NCBI GenBank assembly: GCA_022870705.1
Contig: CP072107.1
Span: 494,501-558,500 of the forward strand
Origin: Oscillospiraceae bacterium CM
GTDB taxonomy: Bacteria; Bacillota; Clostridia; Oscillospirales; Oscillospiraceae
Direction: 5' to 3'
Length of the DNA: 64,000 nt
Under the pieces are notes generated by a model, which was not told the DNA's origin, did not search any database, and saw only the letters and a program-made list of their open reading frames with translations. Positions 17,228-24,159 of the stretch are shown piece after piece (within the stretch, counting starts at the first letter, position 1; every line of letters starts with the position of its first letter). The position numbers and the translations under genes are program-made.

Positions 17228-18115
17228 TTGAAGAGTTTTATATTAACATGCAGCTCGACGGCGGACTTGCCCGCCGCCTATTTCGAGAGCAAGAACATCC
17301 CTTACGTCTGTTATCATGTTGAAATGGACGGCACGCAGTATTCGGATGATCTCGGGAAATCCATCTCGTTTCAAGAGTTTTACAGTAGGATTGATGCCGG
17401 GGCGATGCCCGTCACGTCGCAAATCAATGTTGACGAATTCGTGCGGTTTTTTGAGCCGTTTCTGGCGGCGGGGACCGATGTTTTGCACATTGAAATGTCC
17501 TCGGCAATATCGGGGACGTTCAATTCCGCCAGAATCGCCCGCGAAGAGCTCATGAGCCGGTATCCGGAGCGCCAGCTCTATCTTGTCGATTCGCTCGGCG
17601 CCTCCTCCGGTTTTGGGCTTTTGGTCGACGCGGCCTGGGACATGATTAATACGGGCTCAACGCTTGAAGAAACATACCTCTGGCTGGAGGAGAATAAGCT
17701 CGATGTGCATCACTGGTTCTTCTCATCAGATTTGAAGCATTACAAGAGGGGCGGCAGGATATCGGCAGCCTCGGCCGCCGTCGGGACGCTTTTAAACATT
17801 TGCCCGCTGATGAACATGAACAACAAGGGAGAACTCATCCCAAGGGCGAAAATACGGGGGAAAAAGCATGTGATCGATGAAATCGTCGCCAAGATGCGCC
17901 GCCATGCCCAAAACGGCACGGCCTATGCGGGGAAGTGTTTTATCTCCCACTCAGCATGCGAAGACGATGCCCGGCAGGTTGCCGGATTGATCGAAAGGGA
18001 ATTTTCGAATTTAAACGGGGAAGTTATGATCAATAATATCGGTACCGTGATCGGCGCCCACACAGGCCCCGGTACTGTTGCGCTCTTTTTCTGGGGCGAC
18101 AAGCGGATCGATTAG
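17228..18115 (+). CDS. DegV family protein (fatty-acid-binding fold)
   Basis: 295 residues, the usual DegV length. Family members bind a fatty acid in a two-domain fold; some (FakB) present it to the FakA kinase. Visible family signatures are TCSSTADLPAAY at the N-terminus, MPVTSQINVDEF, HIEMSSAISGTFNSA (lipid head-group contact region) and KHYKRGGRISAASA. The TTG at 17228 has a GGAGG about 7 nt upstream, so I use it and not the reading from 17186. No fakA lies nearby. A PAP2-like membrane protein follows after 23 bp with its own SD and may share the transcript. Confidence 0.88.
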   Translation: MKSFILTCSSTADLPAAYFESKNIPYVCYHVEMDGTQYSDDLGKSISFQEFYSRIDAGAMPVTSQINVDEFVRFFEPFLAAGTDVLHIEMSSAISGTFNSARIAREELMSRYPERQLYLVDSLGASSGFGLLVDAAWDMINTGSTLEETYLWLEENKLDVHHWFFSSDLKHYKRGGRISAASAAVGTLLNICPLMNMNNKGELIPRAKIRGKKHVIDEIVAKMRRHAQNGTAYAGKCFISHSACEDDARQVAGLIEREFSNLNGEVMINNIGTVIGAHTGPGTVALFFWGDKRID

Positions 18116-18138
18116 CGTAACGAAAACGGAGGTAAAAA

Positions 18139-18732
18139 TTGTTCAAACAGCACTTGGCGAAGGTCATCCGGACCGTTACCGTCCCGCCGATTATGGCGCT
18201 GGCGCTTCTGATGATACTATTTGGGACTAAACCAGAGTTTTTCGGCAATTCACTGAATTTAGTCCTGGCAATACTCTTTTTGGTTGTTTTCCCGATTCTC
18301 GCGTATCCGCTGCAGCCGCTGATCCCGTATTTTCGCGGCAAAGGGCGTGACGGACAGCGCAGCCTAGCCATGTGGATGGCAAGCGCCGGGTATATTTTTG
18401 GTGCTATCACGGCGATCTTTCTGCCTGTATCAAACTACCTGCTGATTATCTATCTCACGTACCTGATTTCTGGTGTTTCGCTCGTTTTGCTCAACAAGGT
18501 TTTTAAAATCAAAGCCAGCGGGCATGCCTGCGGCGTCGCCGGGCCGGTGTTTTCACTGATTTATTTTCTGGGGCCTTGGCAGCTGTTTGGAATTCTTCTG
18601 TTGGCGGCTGTGTTTTGGGCAAGCCTTAATATGGGCCGGCACGACAAATCCGAGCTGCTCATTGGAACAACCGTCCCAACGTATGCGCTGTTGCTGTCCT
18701 TTTTAATCGTTGTGGGATATCATCCGATTTAA
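18139..18732 (+). CDS. PAP2-like polytopic membrane protein
   Basis: 197 residues, with about six hydrophobic segments. SGH within KASGHACGV (about residue 129) and RHD in MGRHDKSELLIG (about residue 164) sit where PAP2 phosphatase motifs 2 and 3 normally lie. The first PAP2 motif (KxxxxxxRP) is not evident, so activity is uncertain. Start is TTG at 18139 with SD ACGGAGGT. It follows the degV-like gene closely and both could act on lipids, which is inference from context only. Confidence 0.6.
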   Translation: MFKQHLAKVIRTVTVPPIMALALLMILFGTKPEFFGNSLNLVLAILFLVVFPILAYPLQPLIPYFRGKGRDGQRSLAMWMASAGYIFGAITAIFLPVSNYLLIIYLTYLISGVSLVLLNKVFKIKASGHACGVAGPVFSLIYFLGPWQLFGILLLAAVFWASLNMGRHDKSELLIGTTVPTYALLLSFLIVVGYHPI

Positions 18733-18810
18733 GCGGCCGATATGTCATTTTAACACCGCTGCCTGCCGTGTGTCGAGATTTTTTGGGAAACAGGCATGAA
18801 ATGAAAGGAT

Positions 18811-18842
18811 CGGGCTTCGCGCACGAGCGCGCGAAGCCCGAA
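18811..18842. terminator. GC-rich stem-loop downstream of the PAP2-like gene
   Basis: 13-bp inverted repeat TCGGGCTTCGCGC / GCGCGAAGCCCGA around a short loop. No T run follows, so it may be a weak terminator or an RNA-stabilising hairpin. Confidence 0.45.
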
Positions 18843-18878
18843 AATAATGATATTTACAAATATTTAACATTATATGGG

Positions 18879-18907
18879 TTGATTTTGGCACCCAATGCCT
18901 GTATGAT
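18879..18907 (+). promoter_or_regulatory. Promoter of the 24-residue acidic peptide gene
   Basis: TTGATT, 17-nt spacer, TATGAT; predicted start near 18914, about 25 nt before the ATG. Confidence 0.6.
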
Positions 18908-18938
18908 AATGACAAGTTATTTAAAAAGGAGGTTTCAT

Positions 18939-19013
18939 ATGATCCGACATCATGACGACGATATTGATGATATGATTTTCGACAGCGAAGACTATACAGA
19001 AAGCGATAAGTAA
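18939..19013 (+). CDS. 24-residue acidic small protein
   Basis: The product has 24 residues and begins MIRHHDDDIDDMIF, with an acidic tail (DSEDYTESDK). It is strongly negative with two His near the start, which could bind cations, although nothing proves this. The support is the complete gene layout: sigma-A-like promoter at 18879-18907, SD AAAAGGAGGT 6-7 nt before the ATG, and an intrinsic terminator starting 14 nt after the stop. A longer in-frame reading from 18768 exists but lacks an SD and lies ahead of this promoter. No known family. Confidence 0.6.
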   Translation: MIRHHDDDIDDMIFDSEDYTESDK

Positions 19014-19026
19014 AGAAAACCGCAGG

Positions 19027-19054
19027 GCCAGGGTGAAAACCCTGGGTTTTTTTT
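19027..19054 (+). terminator. Terminator of the acidic peptide gene
   Basis: CCAGGG / CCCTGG stem with a 6-nt loop followed by at least 8 T. Its T run reaches the stop codon of the convergent GGDEF/HD-GYP gene. Confidence 0.8.
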
Positions 19055-20357
19055 ATACCCGGATAACGTCCTTCACAAAAATTCTCGCAAGTTCGGGGTC
19101 AAACTGCGTCCCCGAATACTTGTTAATTTCCGCTACGGCTTCTGCGGCGGATAAAGACTGGCGGTATGGGCGCTCGCTTGTCATGGCGTCAAAACTGTCC
19201 GCAATTGAGACGATACGGGATATGTACGGTATTTGATCACCGCAAAGGCCTTCCGGATAGCCTGATCCGTCCCAGCGCTCATGGTGGTGCAGGACGGCCT
19301 TCGTCATGTCTGAGTCGCCGTAGGCCGTCATCAAAATCCGGTAGCCGATTTCAGGATGCTGGCGCACTAAATTAAACTCGGGATCTGTCAGTTTGCCGGG
19401 TTTATTCAAAATTTCGTCACTGATGGCAATCTTGCCAATGTCGTGCAGAAAGCCGATCATATTGATGAGGCTTGAATCAACGGTCGAGTGACCAGCCGCC
19501 TCCGCCAAGAGACGAGACAGCTCGCCGACTCGTCTGGAATGCGCTTCTTCCCTGGAATTTTTCTCATGCAGCGTTCGCATAATAAGACTGACGGATTTAC
19601 TGCGGAGGCTGGTGCTGTTGACGATTTTATAATCGTACATGATGTTTTCAGCTTTATTGATGACATCAATCATTTTTTCATCCGGCATAAGCCGCGTGTA
19701 CCAGCCAAAGGTTATATCCACCCCCGATGCCTTGGTGAAGTTTATTGAACAGTCATTACGCAGTCGGTGGATGAAGGCTTCCGCCTGTAAGAAAGTCGTA
19801 TTTGGCAGGAGGATAATGAATTCGTCACCGCCCCAGCGGGCTAGAATATCGCCGTCACGGCAGACCTTTTGGATGGCGGCTGCCGAGAGTTTAAGCAGCT
19901 CATCACCGCGTGTGTGCCCGAATGCATCGTTAATGAGCTTCAGGCCGTTAAAATCACCGATGACGACTGAAATGGGGCATTCAAGGTCATTTTCGAGACG
20001 GCAAATGACTTTTTCAATATACTTTCTGTTATACAAGCCGGTCAGCTCGTCATGGTAGGCCAGATATGTAATATCCGCGCTTGTCTTATTAACCTTCTTC
20101 ATGGTACTGAACATCAAAAAGAAAAAAACGCTCGCCGTTGTCAAAATAAAGAAAAGCCCTTTGAGCGTACTGATTAGAACAAGATTTTCTGGATGGACGG
20201 CAATAAGGTCCATGACCCAATCAGACAGTAATATCCACAAGCTGCCAATAAAGAAATAAACGAGGGCAGCCTTGAGAGACTGCACAAAAGCGCTTAAAGG
20301 GCGGCTGGTCATCAAGTGTTTCAGTCGGGGACATAGGTGCCCGCCTTTTGTCGTCAT
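19053..20357 (-). CDS. Membrane-bound GGDEF/HD-GYP protein
   Basis: 434 residues. Two hydrophobic helices lie at about residues 28-48 and 60-84. A GGDEF domain (about 93-255, motif RWGGDEF, I-site RDGD five residues ahead) and an HD-GYP domain (about 270-430, FLHDIGKIAISD, HHERWDGSGYP) follow. Both active motifs are intact, so synthesis and hydrolysis of cyclic-di-GMP are possible. The ATG at 20357 follows SD GAGGTG; the upstream GTG at 20366 is part of that SD. The IS30 element begins only 34 bp upstream, so the native promoter is likely displaced or cut. Confidence 0.88.
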   Translation of the reverse strand: MTTKGGHLCPRLKHLMTSRPLSAFVQSLKAALVYFFIGSLWILLSDWVMDLIAVHPENLVLISTLKGLFFILTTASVFFFLMFSTMKKVNKTSADITYLAYHDELTGLYNRKYIEKVICRLENDLECPISVVIGDFNGLKLINDAFGHTRGDELLKLSAAAIQKVCRDGDILARWGGDEFIILLPNTTFLQAEAFIHRLRNDCSINFTKASGVDITFGWYTRLMPDEKMIDVINKAENIMYDYKIVNSTSLRSKSVSLIMRTLHEKNSREEAHSRRVGELSRLLAEAAGHSTVDSSLINMIGFLHDIGKIAISDEILNKPGKLTDPEFNLVRQHPEIGYRILMTAYGDSDMTKAVLHHHERWDGSGYPEGLCGDQIPYISRIVSIADSFDAMTSERPYRQSLSAAEAVAEINKYSGTQFDPELARIFVKDVIRV

Positions 20358-20376
20358 GTCGATCACCTCGCAGATA

Positions 20377-20390
20377 CTTAATATATTTTA
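20377..20390. repeat. 14-bp target-site duplication, left copy
   Basis: CTTAATATATTTTA, repeated exactly at 21668-21681 on the other side of the IS30 element. Confidence 0.75.
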
Positions 20391-20442
20391 CATAAATTGC
20401 AAGTGCAAATTGAACACCCCGAGGCAAAATCGTTCCCATCAA

Positions 20443-20491
20443 TTAACCTTGGACACAGATGGTGCCGCAGGCGCTGTCTGTGCCAAGGTTG
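20443..20491 (-). terminator. Stem-loop downstream of the transposase
   Basis: Near-perfect 14-bp stem with one bulged base (AACCTTGGACACAGA / TCTGTGCCAAGGTT) within the left end of the IS. It may stop transposase transcription or insulate the element. No clear T run. Confidence 0.4.
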
Positions 20492-20500
20492 TCGCAGCCG

Positions 20501-21556
20501 TCAGGCTGCGTATTCGGAATCAAGAAAGGCTTCAAATAGTTCCTCTGGCGTGTGGTATCCGAGCTTCTTCCGGGGTCGCCCATTTAACTCATCAGCAGCG
20601 GACAGGATGTCCTCGTCTGTATACTGCTCAATAGATGTTCCCTTTGGAACGAAGGTCCGGAACAGTCCATTATGCCTTTCGTTCTGAGGACGTTCCCAAG
20701 AGCTGTATGGGTGGGCAAAGTAGATCTGGGAACCCCAAGCCTCGACTTCTGCAAAGTCGGCGAACTCGCTGCCGTTGTCTACGGTAATCGTCTTAAAAAT
20801 CTGTGAAAAACGTTCCCCGTACTCAGCGCGTAGGCTTTTCATGGCAGACATCACCGCATCACTGGTCTTTCCGGGAATACGAATGGCGATGTAGTGCTCG
20901 GTCTTCTTCTCCAGCAGAGAGAGTACAACTGCCTCTTTCCCAGCTCGTTTTCCAACCACGGTGTCGCCCTCCCAGTGGCCGCCTTCTATACGAAGGGAAG
21001 CGATCTCAGGACGGGCGGAAATGCTTGTGCCGTAGTGCTTTTTGTTTTCCCTGCCCCTGGCCTTTCGGGTGCTGCGTTTTAAGGCTTCCGGCAGTTCGGT
21101 CGGCGTGATGGGAAGCAAGCCTGCCCAGACCATGTTGTACAGAGTGCGGGTACAAACCATCTGATCTTCACTGTACAAACGCTGTCGCTTCGCATATCCG
21201 CAGCAGGAATCCAGCGACCACTTGTGTTCCCGGATCTGCTTGACTACCCAGTCAATGAAAGTCTTGCAGGAGCCTGCTTTGAGGGGCTTGACACAAGCCC
21301 TTCGATTAGCCTTGTAGATGGCCTCGCCGAGTTTCGGAGAATAGCCAGGTGCTTGGCCCCTGTTGCTCTTCCGTGTCGGTGTACCTCGCCTTAACTCGTA
21401 TGAGATGGTGGACGGTGAACAGCCAATGTTTCGGGCGATGCCGCGTACGCCAAGTCCCTGCTTCAAGAGGGCTTTGACAGCACCACGATCTTCCAAGCTC
21501 AAGTGTTGCCCTTTCTTGCGTTCTGCGCTGACTGTGATAGAATCATTGTTATCCAT
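20501..21556 (-). CDS. IS30-family transposase
   Basis: 351 residues. An N-terminal helix-turn-helix (about residues 20-58, IARNIGCSPSTISYELRRG) is followed by a DDE catalytic core: Asp in HWEGDTVVG near residue 193, Asp in TVDNGSEF near 258, and Glu in WERPQNERHNGLFR near 294. This is the full IS30 pattern with no frameshift. The gene is read leftward, toward the GGDEF/HD-GYP gene in the same orientation, so outward transcription could affect it. Base composition is close to that of its neighbours. Confidence 0.92.
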   Translation of the reverse strand: MDNNDSITVSAERKKGQHLSLEDRGAVKALLKQGLGVRGIARNIGCSPSTISYELRRGTPTRKSNRGQAPGYSPKLGEAIYKANRRACVKPLKAGSCKTFIDWVVKQIREHKWSLDSCCGYAKRQRLYSEDQMVCTRTLYNMVWAGLLPITPTELPEALKRSTRKARGRENKKHYGTSISARPEIASLRIEGGHWEGDTVVGKRAGKEAVVLSLLEKKTEHYIAIRIPGKTSDAVMSAMKSLRAEYGERFSQIFKTITVDNGSEFADFAEVEAWGSQIYFAHPYSSWERPQNERHNGLFRTFVPKGTSIEQYTDEDILSAADELNGRPRKKLGYHTPEELFEAFLDSEYAA

Positions 21557-21667
21557 AGTGATTGTATCCTTTCGGTGGCAGATGTTGTGTAGGAACTACA
21601 TTTTACCACGAAGAATAATCACTATGGATTTTTCTGTTCAAGTGTTCAATTTCATTTTACAATCAAC

Positions 21668-21681
21668 CTTAATATATTTTA
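21668..21681. repeat. 14-bp target-site duplication, right copy
   Basis: Exact copy of CTTAATATATTTTA at 20377-20390, directly outside the right end of the IS30 element. Confidence 0.75.
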
Positions 21682-21762
21682 TCGATAACCCGAGACAAAA
21701 GTTTAAGTAAATTTCTGTGAAAAAGAAGGCGTTATATCCAGCTTATAACCATAATTTACAGT

Positions 21763-21791
21763 TTGAAAAATAGTTACAAATCGGTTACAAT
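21763..21791 (+). promoter_or_regulatory. Promoter of the Cys-rich peptide gene, with a helically phased repeat
   Basis: TTGAAA, 17-nt spacer, TACAAT. The heptamer GTTACAA occurs twice, 11 bp apart (21773 and 21784), one on each side of the spacer end, a spacing of one helical turn that could suit a regulator. Confidence 0.6.
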
Positions 21792-21835
21792 AACGATGGT
21801 CTTGCAAGACAATACCGGTTAAGGAGGAAACAGAA

Positions 21836-21913
21836 ATGTGTTATTCACAGATGTGGAGCCTTATCTGCAATTACTTAAATAAGTGCTGTGGCTTCACCGG
21901 ATGCCACTTCTAA
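21836..21913 (+). CDS. 25-residue Cys-rich small protein
   Basis: The product is 25 residues with five Cys. It begins MCYSQMWSLICNYL and ends in a CCGFTGCHF cluster, with aromatic residues between. No leader or signal peptide is visible. The gene has its own promoter, an SD AAGGAGG 9 nt before the ATG and a very strong terminator starting 16 nt after the stop. The Cys pattern would allow metal binding or disulfides, or it could be a short precursor or regulatory peptide; no maturation enzyme lies beside it. The adjacent convergent gene is a double-CDGSH iron-sulfur protein. No family recognised. Confidence 0.6.
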   Translation: MCYSQMWSLICNYLNKCCGFTGCHF

Positions 21914-21928
21914 AAAGAAATCAAAGCA

Positions 21929-21978
21929 CGGAAAAACGGGTTTGCCGAATTGTTGCAAACCCGTTTTTCCGTTATTTT
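21929..21978. terminator. Very strong bidirectional terminator
   Basis: Perfect 17-bp stem CGGAAAAACGGGTTTGC / GCAAACCCGTTTTTCCG with a 9-nt loop, then TTATTTT. It separates the Cys-rich peptide gene from the convergent CDGSH gene, whose stop lies at its right edge. Confidence 0.85.
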
Positions 21979-22646
21979 CAATAATCCTTATACGCGGCTG
22001 TAACGTGTGACGCGTCACAAAACGGCTTGTTTTCCGAGCGGCCGCATCGGCAGAGGACGACACGGCTTCTCGGCTCGTAGACTGTGCCGTCCGCACTCTC
22101 AATGGGAACATATCCTTGAACAAATATCCCCGCGCTGACATTTTTTTCAGGATCCTGCAAAACCGCAGCAGCGGGGGGAACTTCCGGTTCCAGCAAATAG
22201 CCGGATTTCGTTACCGCCGTGAGGCGGCCTGCCGGGCAGTCAGCGGCTGCGCGGATAGCCTCCCGCTGGTTGAGCGGGTCGTCGGAGGACATTGTCAGCT
22301 GCCAGGCGTCGCCTCTGTCACGATGACAAAAGCGGGCGAAGGCACAGCGGTCATCATCCAAGAGGTCAAGCGCCGGACCTTCAAGGACCGCCGCACGCTC
22401 CAGATATGGCCTTTTCGACGCCGTTTCCACCCCGACAAAGCCGACGTGCTCATGCGTGCCGTCACAAAAAGGGGCGTTCTTGGAGCGGCCGCACCGGCAA
22501 AGCGCGTAAGTGCCAGCCTGTTTCAGGGGGCGGCCTTCCCGATACACGTACCCACGGCCGGACGGCGTGATGATTTTTTCGGTGAGCGGGAGCGCACCCG
22601 TCACGATATAGGGACCTTTTCGCTTAATGATAATTTTCTTACTCAT
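21978..22646 (-). CDS. Double CDGSH iron-sulfur domain protein with ferredoxin-like middle
   Basis: 222 residues. Two CDGSH [2Fe-2S] motifs are present: CRCGRSKNAPFCDGTH near residues 49-64 and CRCGRSENKPFCDASH near 198-213. Between them lies a divergent single-cluster ferredoxin-like segment (CAFARFCHR and a later DCPAGRL), as in the CDGSH/Fer4_19 fusion family. The His ligand that marks CDGSH clusters is present in both copies. Redox or iron-sulfur transfer roles are likely, in the cytoplasm. It is a single gene convergent with the 25-residue Cys-rich peptide gene. Confidence 0.85.
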   Translation of the reverse strand: MSKKIIIKRKGPYIVTGALPLTEKIITPSGRGYVYREGRPLKQAGTYALCRCGRSKNAPFCDGTHEHVGFVGVETASKRPYLERAAVLEGPALDLLDDDRCAFARFCHRDRGDAWQLTMSSDDPLNQREAIRAAADCPAGRLTAVTKSGYLLEPEVPPAAAVLQDPEKNVSAGIFVQGYVPIESADGTVYEPRSRVVLCRCGRSENKPFCDASHVTAAYKDY

Positions 22647-22912
22647 TGATTTCCTTCTCTTTTGCGCGTTTTTTATATTTTATAGCACAAGCAAGCCGGA
22701 TGCAACCAGTTTGTCATGTGGCAAGCGAAAGATGGCTTTTTGAGCCACGACATGACCCGCTGTCTGAAACAGGGCACGTTTTGTTGACAGGGCTTCCGGC
22801 AAACGGTAAGATGAAAAAGATAGAGAATGACTTTAATCATTTTTTAATCGTTCCCACAGTGTTTTTTAAGCCTTCTCCGGTATGATATGGTCAGAAACAA
22901 TGAAGGAGGCCA

Positions 22913-23458
22913 ATGAGCATGGCAACATTTGAACAGGTGGAAAAACTGCGCGAGAAGGCAAACGTCACTTATGAGGACGCAAAGGCGGCGCTCGATGCGT
23001 CGAACGGCGACCTGCTCGACGCGCTCATTTATCTTGAAAAACAAGGGAAGGTCAACGCCCCGCCCGGCGGCGGCTATTACACCAGCAGCAGCGCCGAAGA
23101 GGAGAAAAGCGCGCCCAGCACCGGAACCGAACGGCAGGCGCGCGGGACGGGCAGCTTTGCCGAAGCCATGAAAAAAATCGGGCGATTCTGCGCCAACGTT
23201 TTCCGTATCGGCAACAGCAACTATCTAGAAGCCGAGAAAAACGGCGAGACACTGATCTCCTGCCCGGTAACGGCGCTTATCTTGCTGCTGATTTTCTTCT
23301 TCTGGGTCGTCGTCCCGCTCTTAATCATCGGGCTATTTTTCGGCTTCCGCTATCATATCCGCGGCAGGGAGTTGGGGACGGACGCTGTCAACAAGGTGAT
23401 GGATGGGGCCTCGACAACGGCAGAAGATATTAAAAAGAATTTTCAGGATGAAAAATAA
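22913..23458 (+). CDS. UBA/TS-N-like plus DUF4342 membrane protein
   Basis: 181 residues. The N-terminal 45 form a UBA/TS-N-like three-helix unit (VEKLREKANVTYEDAKAALD, NGDLLDALIYLEKQGKV), as in EF-Ts and DUF4342 proteins. A low-complexity Ser/Glu linker follows, then a conserved stretch and one long hydrophobic segment (about residues 118-146, TALILLLIFFFWVVVPLLII). SD AAGGAGG precedes two possible ATG starts (22913 and 22919). The gene ends 23 nt before the response-regulator gene and may share its transcript. Function unknown; membrane localisation is clear from sequence. Confidence 0.75.
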   Translation: MSMATFEQVEKLREKANVTYEDAKAALDASNGDLLDALIYLEKQGKVNAPPGGGYYTSSSAEEEKSAPSTGTERQARGTGSFAEAMKKIGRFCANVFRIGNSNYLEAEKNGETLISCPVTALILLLIFFFWVVVPLLIIGLFFGFRYHIRGRELGTDAVNKVMDGASTTAEDIKKNFQDEK

Positions 23459-23481
23459 AAATTCAGGAGCGGAGGATTCGA

Positions 23482-24159
23482 ATGGGCGCGCGGATACTGC
23501 TGATTGAAGATGAGGAAAAGCTGGCCCGCTTTGTTGAGCTTGAGCTCTCCTACGAAGGCTATACAGTGACGAAAGCCTATGATGGCAGAACGGGCTGCGA
23601 GTTGGCTGTGAGCGGTGGCTTTGACCTCATCCTCCTCGATATCATGCTCCCGGAACTCAATGGGATGGAGGTGCTGCGGCGTGTTCGCCGCAGCGCGCCA
23701 ATCCCTGTTATTATGTTAACGGCACGCGACAGTGTGACCGACAAGGTGGCAGGCCTTGATCTCGGTGCCGACGACTATATTACTAAGCCCTTTGCCATTG
23801 AAGAGCTTTTGGCCCGTATTCGCGCAGCCCTGCGCAAAAAGGCAGCAGTGCCCGATAACGAGATCCTATCGGCCAGCACCGTCCTGCTCGATGTGCGGCG
23901 CCGTACCGTCTCCGTCGGCGGCAAATCCGTTGAGCTGACGAAGCGGGAATTTGACCTTTTGCAGTATCTCTTAAAAAATAAAGGCCTTGTCGTCACACGA
24001 GAGGCACTTTTAGAAAACGTTTGGGATTTCGAATTTGACGGCGGGACAAATACCGTGGACGTCTATATCCGTTTTCTCCGCGGCAAAATCGACGAGGTCC
24101 ACGACCTGAAGCTCATTCACACCGTTCGCGGCGTGGGATATGTGATTAAAGATGAATGA
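23482..24159 (+). CDS. OmpR/PhoB-family response regulator
   Basis: 225 residues. A receiver domain (about 1-118) has the acidic pair IEDEE, phospho-acceptor Asp in LILLDIMLP near residue 53, Thr in MLTARD and Lys in ITKPFA. A winged-helix DNA-binding domain follows (about 128-224, ELTKREFDLLQYLL, VDVYIRFLRGKID, VRGVGYVI). The SD GGAGG lies 6 nt before the ATG. Its stop overlaps the kinase gene start by 8 nt, so the pair is coupled. Targets are not visible from sequence. Confidence 0.93.
   Translation: MGARILLIEDEEKLARFVELELSYEGYTVTKAYDGRTGCELAVSGGFDLILLDIMLPELNGMEVLRRVRRSAPIPVIMLTARDSVTDKVAGLDLGADDYITKPFAIEELLARIRAALRKKAAVPDNEILSASTVLLDVRRRTVSVGGKSVELTKREFDLLQYLLKNKGLVVTREALLENVWDFEFDGGTNTVDVYIRFLRGKIDEVHDLKLIHTVRGVGYVIKDE

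Larger units (their letters stand above)
20391..21667 (-). mobile_element. IS30-family insertion sequence (about 1277 bp)
   Basis: One transposase gene fills most of the element. The ends carry imperfect inverted repeats that share the core AAATTGAACAC: one at 20406-20418, the other on the opposite strand near 21640-21652. Exact 14-bp direct repeats (20377-20390 and 21668-21681) flank it. A stem-loop (AACCTTGG.CACAGA / TCTGTG.CAAGGTT) lies inside the left end, downstream of the transposase. The element looks intact and potentially active. Most IS30 members duplicate 2-3 bp, but variable long duplications are known in this family (IS1630). Confidence 0.8.

Noticed and set aside
18768-18938. 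Longer N-terminal extension of the 24-residue acidic peptide (81-codon reading)
   Set aside because: It lacks an SD and lies upstream of a good promoter, and its codons run through a GC-rich stem-loop; the short ORF explains the signals better.
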